NCBI GenBank assembly: GCA_009760855.2
Contig: WPIO01000191.1
Span: forward strand, 280,501-344,500
Source of the DNA: Cristatella mucedo
Lineage: Eukaryota; Bryozoa; Phylactolaemata; Cristatellidae
Direction: 5' to 3'
Length of the DNA stretch: 64,000 bases
The notes under the pieces were generated by a model, which did no database searches, was not told where the DNA came from, and saw only the letters and a program-made list of their open reading frames with translations. Below are positions 23,634 to 32,147 of this stretch, in pieces; the first letter of the stretch is position 1, and each line of letters begins with the position of its first letter. Position numbers and translations under genes: made by a program.

Positions 23634-24494
23634 GTTAACAGTAGCTTCTGACACAGAGTATAAAACTAACTGCCCCCCCAATAATGCTTGGTCCTAAATC
23701 TGGGTATAAAAAAGTTGGGCTAAGAAGAATAAAATTTACTTACACATATAAAAGCATTGTAAAAATTGTTGCTCTTGAAAACGATATGCTTTGGTTTAAA
23801 ACTAGTCTTGCATCAGCTAGTAACTATTCCGTTTCTGTTTCTCCAGGTTATTACGATAGTGTTGGACTTGTTGCAGCATTAAATAGAGGGTTAGATGGTG
23901 CTGCATCACTTTATAATCCTTCAAGAAGAGATAGTACTGGAATTAATTTTTAGTGTTGGTGATGATGATAAAATAGCTATGAAAGTAGTGGGTGAGTATG
24001 TTTTTTTACTAGCAAGTGATATATCTGGTGTTGTTCGTAACATTGGAGATACACTTGGTTTTAATACAAAGGAACAAGGAACATACGCCCCTGATTACGA
24101 TTATGGTGATGGAAGAGAAGAAGATAAAAAAGATGAAAAATCACATTACTTTGCTGGAACATATACAGCATGGAATAAAATGAAATCATCTAACTTCAAT
24201 GACATTGAATGGATCAGTGTTGATTGTGACATAGTTAATCCGGAACTTAATTATATAGAGAAAAGAAAAGGATTTTCAGAAAAATCTTTATCTTTATATA
24301 CTATTGATACAAAAGATATATCAGCAGGCGAAAAAGTTGATTTACATATTCCAAACATAATGTATCTACCAACAAGAGGTGATATAAAAGGAATAAGTAG
24401 TTTTATGATTACTTTAAAAGATCAAAATGGAAATTGACTCAATGCAATTAGAGATGTCATAGCTACAATAGAAATTTCAAAGTGGTATAGAGGA
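23623..24494 (+). CDS. Penton/minor capsid-like protein 3 (broken, open into the next gene)
   Basis: The ATG at 23,623 follows AAATATAGAAA and overlaps the end of gene 2 by 11 bp. Residues such as GYKKVGLRRIKFTYTYKSI and ISVDCDIVNPELNYIEKRKG match gene 2. Breaks are a C7-run frameshift at 23,672, a frameshift near 23,950 and a TGA at 24,435. After the TGA there is no further stop before the coiled-coil gene at 24,495, which lies in the same frame. The tail therefore reads straight into that gene: either a lost stop or a real fusion. Confidence 0.6.
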
Positions 24495-25086
24495 ATGGGG
24501 AGCTATTCGAGGAATGGATATGGAAATACTAGAGGAAAGTATTATGGGTCTGGTGTTTTGGATAAAGTAATAGACGGTGTTGGTAGGGTAACACCTGTTT
24601 TAACCGGATTAACTGGTCTAAGCATGAACATTGCTAGCAAAGGAATTGATATGCATCAAGCAAGGAAACTTACTGAATTACAAACAAAGAAAGAAAAGAT
24701 TGATCAAGATTACGCCGTTAGACGAAGAGAGATGGATGATAAACTTGAAGAAGAAAGAAGAAAGAAAGAAGCGGAGTATGAACTTGAGAAACGAAAGAAA
24801 GAAGAAGATTATGTTAGAAAGATGCAAGAAATGGAACTTGAGATTAAGCGCGAAATGCTTGAAAAACTTAATCCAAAATCTAAAAGAGAAAAAAAAGATA
24901 AAAATTGAAGAGGAAGAAGTAGAATATTCAGAAGCTCTTAAAGAGAAAGATCCAAAAGCTTATAAAGAAGTTGATAAATTAATAAAAGTGAAAGCTGTTG
25001 TTCCTTATACTTCTCAGAGAAGTGATGGATATGGAGGAAGTATAAGGAAAAAGATTGGAGATGGTTTATATATTCAAAGTAAATAA
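24495..25086 (+). CDS. Coiled-coil protein, probable minor virion protein (frameshifted)
   Basis: The start follows a TATAGAGGAATG box. A Gly/Tyr-rich N-terminus (YSRNGYGNTRGKYYGSG) leads into a hydrophobic helix and a long, highly charged coiled coil (KLEEERRKKEAEYELEKRKK). A frameshift in the A8 run near 24,893 moves it to a second frame ending at 25,086 with SDGYGGSIRKKIGDG. No named family. Its place between penton-like and major capsid genes suggests a structural or scaffold function. Confidence 0.55.
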
Positions 25087-25113
25087 ATTTTTAGTTTTTT
25101 ATATAGAGAAAGA

Positions 25114-26651
25114 ATGGCGAGCGCAGATATTAGTCGTATACTTGAACTTGGAGATCCCGAGTTTCCTGATTATAAACTTAAAGATTATCAATTCAGAGAG
25201 TTTTACCAAATTAATGAAATGAAACTGATAGAATTGATAGTAAATTAGTTACGTTTGTTGTACCTGGTGAACAACAAACATGTTATGTTTTATCTGATGG
25301 TTATCTTTTACTTGAATGAAGGGTTGGAGGTGCACCAGCAAATCTAAGTGATCAACCTACAGCACTTAAAAGAACACTTGCTCTCGGATTAGTTAAAAAC
25401 GCTGGAGCGTGGTTGTTTAGTAGTATGAGGATTAGGCTTGGCACTAAAGAAATTGAAAGTCTTCCATTGAAAGAGGCAGTTGGGACTGTTTCAACGCTTA
25501 TGGGACTTCTATGTTATCCAAATGATTATAATAGAACTGAAGGACCTGTGACTGGATGGAAAAAAGATGAAGCAAATGAATTGGGTGATTTGTTTTCAAA
25601 TCTTGGACCATATACTAGCCCCGAAGCTTCTAAAGCATCAACCTCAAACAATGGTTTCTTCTATAGAAGAGGCCTTATAAACAATGGTATTGAAGCAGAT
25701 GCCGACGTTGGATCATTCACTATTGGAATACCACTTGTAAGACTTTCTGGTTTTTGTGCTGATATGAATAAAAAAATTTATAATATTCCTTTTACTCTTG
25801 AACTTACTAGGGTTGGAGGAGATGATAAAAACTTAATCTTAACTGGAGATTCAGCAGCGGTTGGTGCAACTACAAATACTATCACAACTAGAGCACCTAA
25901 TGCAACTTTTACAGGTGCTGCAACTGATGGTGCTTATACTACTTCCAGAGTTGCTATATCAAAAATGAGACTAGTTGTTCCATGTGTAACACCGAAAGAG
26001 AGTATACAAAGATCACTTGCTGAAATTTCAAGTGAAAGATCAAAGAAAATTAGACTTAATTACAGAGTTAGACGGCATGAGTGTGTAACTATAACATCTC
26101 TCAATCAAGCAACTAGATTCACTAAAACTCTATCAGTTCAAAATACCATTGATAAAGTTAGATGGTTGATCGTTGCAGCTCAAAACCAAAATAAATATGA
26201 TAGTTACACTGGTAATCCATGTACTTACAACCATTGTGATGTTAAGAGTGTTTCTGTATTCGCTAATGGATCTAAGCAATATCCTGCCGTTCAAAGAGCG
26301 TGTGAGTTTAAAAAAGGAAGGTGTTGCCAATCTTTCATGGACTTCACAACTTTTAGAAAGCAGTTTCTTGGTCTTAATGAAATTGCCGAACCTGTTGGCG
26401 TTGGTTATAATGAGTGGTTATCACTTTATCCAATTCACGTTATTGATCTCCAATACAATGACGAACCTCTTAGAGTAACAACAAAACTTGATGTGACTGT
26501 TGAGTTCAATAGCAATGCTGTTCCTGCATCCGGTGTTATAATTCATTACTTAACTATCTGTGAGAATAGTGCTGAACTAACTTCCAATGGCTCAGGTGCT
26601 AATTTCACTTGTGCCAAGGGGAATATGGTTTACGAAGGAAAATATTTTTAA
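25114..26651 (+). CDS. Major capsid protein, double jelly-roll (two breaks near the N-terminus)
   Basis: The ATG at 25,114 follows TTATATAGAGAAAGA. About 510 residues. The signature Polinton capsid blocks are visible: TFVVPGEQQTCYV then an SDGYLLLE strand, IPLVRLSGFCADMNKKIYNI then FTLELTR near the end of the first jelly roll, and SLYPIHVIDLQYN then TVEFNSNAVPASGVIIHYL in the second. A frameshift lies near 25,217 and an in-frame TGA at 25,317; from 25,413 to 26,651 the frame is open. It would build the T>20-type icosahedral shell known for this lineage. Identification rests on motif pattern and operon context. Confidence 0.8.
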
Positions 26652-26675
26652 TAAACATTATAATAACTAAATATA

Positions 26676-27532
26676 ATGCAAAAAAACAAATTTTATTCAG
26701 GGGTCTGATGAGTGGAAGAAGGCTATGAATTTAAATATTGGAGGGTCGGAAGTGTATTCAGTTTTAGGTAATGATATGGTATTTGGATCTCAAATTGATT
26801 GTGACATTGAATTAATTTCAAATAGAAAACTAAAAAAATATATTGCTAACTCTCAACCTATAAGATTTCCACAAATGTTATTTGGTAAAGTATTCGAGCC
26901 AATAGCAGCTAAATTTCTAGAAATGAAGTTGAATAGAAGTATTGAGAATTCAAATGAATGATTTACTAGTGACGGAGTTTATCGTTATTCTCCAGATGGT
27001 ATTATTGATCAAGATACTCTAATAGAAATAAAATGTTTATGGAGTAGAACTATTGTAAAAGATTTTATTCCAAAACAATATATTGCACAGTGTTTACTTG
27101 GTTTACACGTCTTAAAGCTTAGCAGATGTTTTTTTTATAGTGAATTTGAAATACTCGCTCCAGGTTTGAATTGCTATGATATACCTAAAGATTATGTTGC
27201 TGCAGGAACAGTTCGAATTCCAACGACTTATGAATTTGATATACCAATACGTGAACCTCTTTTTATGTTTTTACTTAAAGATGAGAAGTACTTTGAATTC
27301 GAATTTGATATAATTTCTAAATATGGTCGTTTTAACAATAAAAACACTGTTGGTTATGATATAAAATATTATATAAAAAGTAGAGATACAAGTAGTTGAA
27401 GAAGAAGATCCACTTAGATTTTTAAGAATTATTCCAGTGGTTAAAGAAGTGTTAGAGAGATCTAAAATATTAATAAATAATTATATGGATAAACAAAAAG
27501 TTTCACAGCGAGGACTATGTATCGAAGAATAA
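26676..27532 (+). CDS. YqaJ/lambda-exonuclease-type nuclease (broken)
   Basis: Family motifs are in order: a GSDEWKKA..NIGGSEV start, GKVFEPIAAKF, SPDGI, LIEIKCLW and PKQYIAQCLLGLHV. The conserved E, D and E-x-K residues of the PD-(D/E)XK fold are therefore present. Such enzymes digest one strand of duplex DNA for recombination. A one-base break in an A7 run near 26,682 follows the first ATG. An in-frame TGA lies at 26,959 and a frameshift near 27,390, after which the frame ends at 27,532. It sits between the capsid gene and a fibre gene. Confidence 0.85.
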
Positions 27533-28349
27533 TGGATTCATTCTTTCAGATCTTGATGCAAATGGAAATAGAATTATAAACTTAGGTGACCCTGTCAATG
27601 ACTATGACGCTGTTACAAAGGCCTATGCTGACGCTAACTTTGTCGTTAATACAGGAATAACAATGAATCTTGGTGGTAAACGTATTACAAATCTAGGAGT
27701 AGGCAATAATCCTACCGACGGAGTGAATATTAGTCAAGTAAATAATAATGTTAAGAAGACGGGTGATACAATGTTGGGGGATCTAGATATGAATGGTAAA
27801 GCCATAACACCTACTTATTGGAATTCAGGAAACATCAACCCAGTGGTCTTAAACGATGATTATTGTGTTACGTATGGTGGCCTAAAACGAGATGTATTAT
27901 TGAAAGCATTTCCTTCAACAACAAATATCAATATGGGTGGGTATTCAGTAACAAACGTTGCAGAGCCTATTAATCCTTTGGATGTTGCAAAAAATAATTA
28001 TGTAGATAAAACACTTAAAAAAATAACGGAAGTAATATCAATCTCAATGGACCCTAAAGCATTAAACTCAATTTTAAATCTATCAACCCCTTACTCATGG
28101 GCAAATAAAATGTCTCCACCTATAATGATCTTGAACATAATGGTTGTGGGATCTTCTAATTGTGTATTTCTAAAACCTAATACTGATACAACAGTAGTAT
28201 CTGGTGATGTAAGAGCTATAAATACTTCAACAACAGGTGTTAACTTAAAGTACTATGTATACTTCAATAGATTACCTACAGAGTATTACTTTGTTGATAG
28301 CACCGGAAAATTAAAGGTAAACCTATTGGTTAGTTATGTACCCACCTGA
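27500..28349 (+). CDS. Fibre-like protein, right-hand copy
   Basis: The continuous frame begins near 27,500; the start is masked by a frameshift. Four fibre repeats can be read: LDANGNRIINLGDPVNDYDA, LGGKRITNLGVGNNPTDGVN, DMNGKAITPTYW and MGGYSVTNVAEPINPLDVAK. They are followed by a beta-rich head (PPIMILNIMVVGSSNCVFLK and KLKVNLLVSYVPT). It is the only fibre-type gene on the plus strand and the best preserved in repeat sequence. It overlaps the convergent zinc-binding gene by about 27 bp. Confidence 0.7.
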
Positions 28350-28768
28350 AAAGTATAAATGAACTATTAAAACTATTAGCTCTTTTAACTTTGTTGCTTT
28401 GTGTTTACCTTTAACAACCGGAAGTAATTTAGAAATGGAAGAGATGGCTTCATGATCTAAACAATGATGTAAAAAAGTAGAACAACATTGTTTTTTAAGT
28501 GTTTCTTAACCAGTAAATACAGTTTAGTTGGTTTTTCTTTTTTATAATAATTAGAATTTATGTTACAGTACGAACAGATTATGCAGTGGTTGTTACAAAA
28601 AAGGTTAGAATCAAATTCGGTTTCTTCCATATCTTTATCACAGATACAGCAACGTATTTCATATTCCTGTTTTGGTGTTTTTCTTTTTTGTTTACAATAT
28701 GGATGACCTGTTTCAAGGTATTCAACTTCACTAAACGTGCTTAAGCATGTATCACAAAATATTTCCAT
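28323..28768 (-). CDS. Cysteine-rich zinc-binding protein, RING-like (frameshifted)
   Basis: Three CxxC-type clusters are seen: FCDTCLSTF, CCICDKDM and CNNHCIICSYC. After a frameshift near 28,490, a FLHHCLDHE segment follows and the frame runs to 28,323. The C/H spacing suggests treble-clef or RING-like knuckles, as in viral regulators or ubiquitin ligases; I cannot assign a family. It is divergent from the integrase gene across a 10 bp palindromic TCTCTATAGA promoter region. Confidence 0.55.
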
Positions 28769-28778
28769 TCTCTATAGA
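28769..28778. promoter_or_regulatory. Ten-base bidirectional promoter between divergent genes
   Basis: The bases around TCTCTATAGA read the same in both directions apart from the flanks. Each strand shows TCTATAGA just before an ATG (28,768 minus; 28,779 plus). Confidence 0.55.
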
Positions 28779-29640
28779 ATGTCGTTCTTAACTCTAAATG
28801 AAAGAAAAAAGAAGGTAAATTCAATCATGACTCAGATATAAGTCAAGTATTCAAACCAAGACCAAAGAGCATTCCACAAGGTTTCTTTAACATTGTTGAG
28901 CCTAATGAAAATCGTCAAGCAGACATTCTGTATATGCCTAATGATTCTGGATATAAATATACTTTGAGTGTTATTGATGTTGCTAGTAGATATAAAGAAT
29001 CAAGACCACTTAAAACAAATTCTTCTAAAGAAGTAACAAAAGCAATAATAGATATCTACAGTAATGGTCCTTTGAAGTGGCCAAAGAAAATGACTGTAGA
29101 TCCTGGGTCAGAGTTTAAAGGTGAATTTGCTAAAGAAATAAAAAAACATGAAACGCAAATAATTGAAGGTATTACTAAAAAGAGTGTTGCATTAGTTGAA
29201 AGAATGAATAGAACAGTTGCTGAGAGAGCATTTATTGCTCAGTATGAAAAAGAATTAGAAAGTATTAACAAAGAAGATTATTCTAGAAATAAAGAGTGGA
29301 TTGATAATTTACCAAAGATTATTGAATATCTAAATAATAGTGTTACAAGAATGATTTGTGAAGAACCAGCAAAGACGATAAAAAAAGAAAAGGTAAAACT
29401 AAAGAAACCAAAATATTATGGGGAAAAGCTATTAGAACTTGGGACGACTGTTAGGTATTTGTTAGAACCAGGTGAAGGAGAAGATGAAAAAAGAAGAAGA
29501 GCTACAGATGCGATATGGAGTCTAAAAAACATACTATTGTTAGAATAATGGTATTTAGAGAACAACCGACTAGATATTTCGTAAATGATATTAAGAGAAG
29601 TTTTGTTAGAGAGGAGTTACAAGTGGTTAGCCAACATTAA
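28779..29640 (+). CDS. Retroviral-type DDE integrase (two frameshifts)
   Basis: After a short N-terminal piece, the catalytic core carries the three acidic residues: Asp in RQADILYM, Asp in MTVDPGSEFKGEF and Glu in VALVERMNRTVAERA, with about 32 residues between the last two. The C-terminal stretch (IEYLNNSVTRMICEEPAKT, then PTRYFVNDIKRSFVREELQV) matches the chromo/SH3-like end of Polinton and Ty3-like integrases. The frame breaks in A6 runs near 28,806 and 29,527, the second leaving the last 30 codons in another frame. No N-terminal HHCC finger is obvious. The enzyme inserts the element into host DNA. Confidence 0.9.
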
Positions 29641-30025
29641 TTTCAGTTTGTGAGTTTCCTAGTACAAGTCCTTCAAACTCTTTTTTTGTAATCTCATCAT
29701 CAGATAAAGCGTTAGTAATCTTTGAGATAATTTGATAATTAGAACTTAAAGCATTCCTTTTACGTTTGTCTATTTCTGTAAGCACACCATCAACTGACAC
29801 AAACATTACAGATAGAGCTGAAAAGAAAGTTACAGCATGGCTAATAGATGGTATTACTTGAATATAAGTACTTGAAACAGTTACTCCTAATGCTATTACT
29901 ATATTTATAAATTTAATTACATATCTAGCTCTGGTTAATTTTATTAGGCATCCCCTAATTTTGTTAGTAAATTTAACAGTCTCTTCATATTTTTTAACAG
30001 CAAAATCTGTTCTCAAATCTGGCAT
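29627..30025 (-). CDS. Two-transmembrane-segment protein, SLATT-like layout
   Basis: 132 residues, intact, behind a TATATAGAAAAAAATG box. Two hydrophobic segments in tandem (YVIKFINIVIALGVTVSSTYI and HAVTFFSALSVMFVSVDGVL) separate a basic N-terminal helix from a C-terminal amphipathic helix with a RKRNALSSNYQIISKI stretch. The layout resembles SLATT-type 2TM proteins, known from conflict systems and some viruses. Sequence similarity is not certain. It overlaps the 3' end of the integrase gene by 14 bp. Confidence 0.6.
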   Translation of the reverse strand: MPDLRTDFAVKKYEETVKFTNKIRGCLIKLTRARYVIKFINIVIALGVTVSSTYIQVIPSISHAVTFFSALSVMFVSVDGVLTEIDKRKRNALSSNYQIISKITNALSDDEITKKEFEGLVLGNSQTEINVG

Positions 30026-30054
30026 TTTTTTCTATATATTTGTAAATATTTTTT

Positions 30055-30444
30055 TTAAATCAACCAATCCATAGTCTCTTCAATCAACTCTTCCGGGGGT
30101 TCAAAGTCTTTTCCTTGATCTATTTCTTTTTTATTTGTTTTGTTAGTTCTATTTTTAGAGTAAGCTTCTGATTTAATTTTATTTATTTTTTCTATTTTTA
30201 AGTCCTTGAGAAACTCTTCAAAGACTGAACCATCTCTTACTTTAGTAAATATGTTTGCAATCTGTCTCTGGTTCAGAGTGATTGATTCTTAAAGCCTTAT
30301 ACTCAATAACTAGTTTAACAGCGTTTAGTAATGTTAATCTAATGTCTTCAATTCTACCCATAGGATATGAACAAATCTTAAAATTAAATGCTGTTGACCT
30401 TGAACTTCATTAAGGCAATCCCTACTCCTCGTTTCAACACCCAT
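30055..30444 (-). pseudogene. Frameshifted small gene of unknown function
   Basis: Opens with TTATATAGAAATG (ATG at 30,444). Two shifts split it into MGVETRSRDCLNE, then YPMGRIEDIRLTLLNAVKLV, then VFEEFLKDLKIEKINKIK with an acidic tail ending in MDWLI. The last part is helical and charged. No family recognised. Confidence 0.45.
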
Positions 30445-30482
30445 TTCTATATAATGTTTATTTTTTGTTTTAATTAAATTAA

Positions 30483-30947
30483 TTATGATTCTAGAGCTGC
30501 AGCAGTTGCCTTTTGTCTTTCGCTAACACCGTCAGCTAGATCAGGAAGAACTGCATAACACTCATCTTTAACGATTCCAGAGATGTCTGGTTTAACTCCT
30601 GAAACTCCTGAAATAACAGTTGAGAGTGTTAGAAGTTGAGATGCAATCCATGTTGTATAGCTAAAGATCTCAGAAGGATCATCAAGAAGTGCGTCTACTT
30701 TAGACCTAACAGTAGATTCAAGATTTGCTGTTACATCAGTTAAGCCGGCGGTTATAATCTTTTGAGCCTCAATATCACATTCATCGAGATAGAATTTCTT
30801 AACTGAATTGTCAGTCATAACAGAAATATCTGAATCAAGTGTTTAGGAATCGTACGCAGTCATTCTTGACCTAACAAGATAATCAACGTAAGACTTAAGG
30901 AGAGTAGCACTAGTAGCAAGATTAGGGTCTGTAACGTCGTTCTGCAT
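30483..30947 (-). CDS. Unknown helical protein with an in-frame stop
   Basis: A TATATAGGAAATG box precedes an ATG at 30,947. The frame contains a TAA at 30,842 and then runs open to 30,483. Residues after 30,818 include IITAGLTDVTANLESTVRSK and a hydrophobic LLTLSTVISGVSG segment. No homologue recognised. It begins the minus-strand run upstream of the 2TM gene. Confidence 0.45.
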
Positions 30948-30965
30948 TTCCTATATAAAAAAAAA

Positions 30966-31223
30966 TTAGTTTTTTGTTTTTACATCATCAAATATTTGAT
31001 GAAATTTATCAAATGCTGCAGTATATTTTCTTTCTTTCTTTTTCATTTTATCATATGCATCACAAACATCTAAAAGAACCCAAATTTGTGATGCAGGTAG
31101 TTTAAACATATACTTATAAAAATCTGTAGGGCTGTATGGTGTGTCATCCTCAAAAGCACAAAACTTTTTAGCAATTCTTATAGCATATTCACAACAAAGA
31201 ATTCTTGAAACTTTTTGATCCAT
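30966..31223 (-). CDS. Small helical protein, paralogue 1
   Basis: 85 residues, intact, after a TTATATAGGAAGATG box. VSRILCCEYAIRIAKKFC at the N-terminus and SQIWVLLDVCDAYDKMKKKE in the second half match the protein at 31,551 (VSRILSCEQSRDMAVKICLQ; SSFVRVLIEICEASDKL). Function unknown. Confidence 0.6.
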   Translation of the reverse strand: MDQKVSRILCCEYAIRIAKKFCAFEDDTPYSPTDFYKYMFKLPASQIWVLLDVCDAYDKMKKKERKYTAAFDKFHQIFDDVKTKN

Positions 31224-31244
31224 CTTCCTATATAAAGTTTAAGA

Positions 31245-31517
31245 TTATTTAATAGAATCTAATTTTCTATTCTCATATATTTTTTTAGCCTCATCGTTTA
31301 ATTTAATCATAGATTTATTAATACTTTCATATTTATTAGTAATCTCAAGAAGTGTGTCAATAAATAATAGGTCTAATTCTTTTAACATTTTATAAGATTT
31401 ACAATTAACAATACATTCATGCCCATGCCATCCTAACAGTTGAAAACAAATTAAAATCATAGATTTATGTGCATCAGAATTCCCAAGAACCTTTTCAAAC
31501 TTTTCATCAAAATCCAT
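31245..31517 (-). CDS. Small helical protein, paralogue 2 (diverged)
   Basis: 90 residues, intact, after a CCTTATATAGGAAATG box. Length and layout are like its neighbours; the second helix region LDLLFIDTLLEITNKYESIN lines up with their VLIEICEASDKL block. Cys- and His-rich middle. Function unknown; shared descent with the neighbours is likely but not certain. Confidence 0.55.
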   Translation of the reverse strand: MDFDEKFEKVLGNSDAHKSMILICFQLLGWHGHECIVNCKSYKMLKELDLLFIDTLLEITNKYESINKSMIKLNDEAKKIYENRKLDSIK

Positions 31518-31550
31518 TTCCTATATAAGGTTTAAGAATTGTTAATATAA

Positions 31551-31826
31551 TTAATTATTTTGTACTCCTTGTTTTGTTTTTGGGGTTTTTGATTCCTTTG
31601 CGGCTTCTTCAAGCATTTCATTTATCTTACCTCTACAATCCATTAGTTTATCAGAAGCTTCACAGATTTCTATAAGAACTCTAACAAATGAACTATCTAA
31701 ATCTGGAATAAGTTTATCAAGAGAGTGTCTAATTATACGTTGATCATTTCCTTTTAGTTTTTGAAGACAGATCTTTACAGCCATATCTCTGGATTGCTCA
31801 CAGCTTAGAATTCTCGAGACATCCAT
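31551..31826 (-). CDS. Small helical protein, paralogue 3
   Basis: 91 residues, intact, after a CTTATATAGAAATG box. Shares the VSRILSCE start and the ICEASDKL block with paralogue 1 and has a polar basic tail. Function unknown. Confidence 0.6.
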   Translation of the reverse strand: MDVSRILSCEQSRDMAVKICLQKLKGNDQRIIRHSLDKLIPDLDSSFVRVLIEICEASDKLMDCRGKINEMLEEAAKESKTPKTKQGVQNN

Positions 31827-31849
31827 TTCTATATAAGTATAAATATTTT

Positions 31850-32122
31850 TTATAATTCATTTTCTTCATTTACATAATCACTTCGAAATGGAGGTATATC
31901 ATCATCTTCAGTGTAAAAAGTAAAGTCATCTTCAGCAGACTCAAACCCAGACTCGTACTCGGATTCTGATTCGGATTCAGATTCGGATTCGGATTCGGAT
32001 TCGGATTCAGGTATGTAATCAGGATCTTCGGATTCTATATCTGATATTGACTCCGTATCTGAAATACCTATATCCATAGAGCTTTCTTCAACTTTTAAAA
32101 ACTCTGGATTTTCGTTTTCCAT
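31850..32122 (-). CDS. Acidic Ser-Glu repeat protein
   Basis: Starts at the ATG 32,122, right after a TTATAGAA box. About 90 residues, with an imperfect hexanucleotide repeat at 31,960-32,015 encoding (Ser-Glu)n, flanked by Asp/Glu-rich segments (DIESEDPDY, AEDDFTFYTEDDD). Probably disordered; many serines could be phosphorylated. No family. Confidence 0.55.
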   Translation of the reverse strand: MENENPEFLKVEESSMDIGISDTESISDIESEDPDYIPESESESESESESESESEYESGFESAEDDFTFYTEDDDIPPFRSDYVNEENEL

Positions 32123-32147
32123 TTCTATAATAATGAAATTATTTTTG

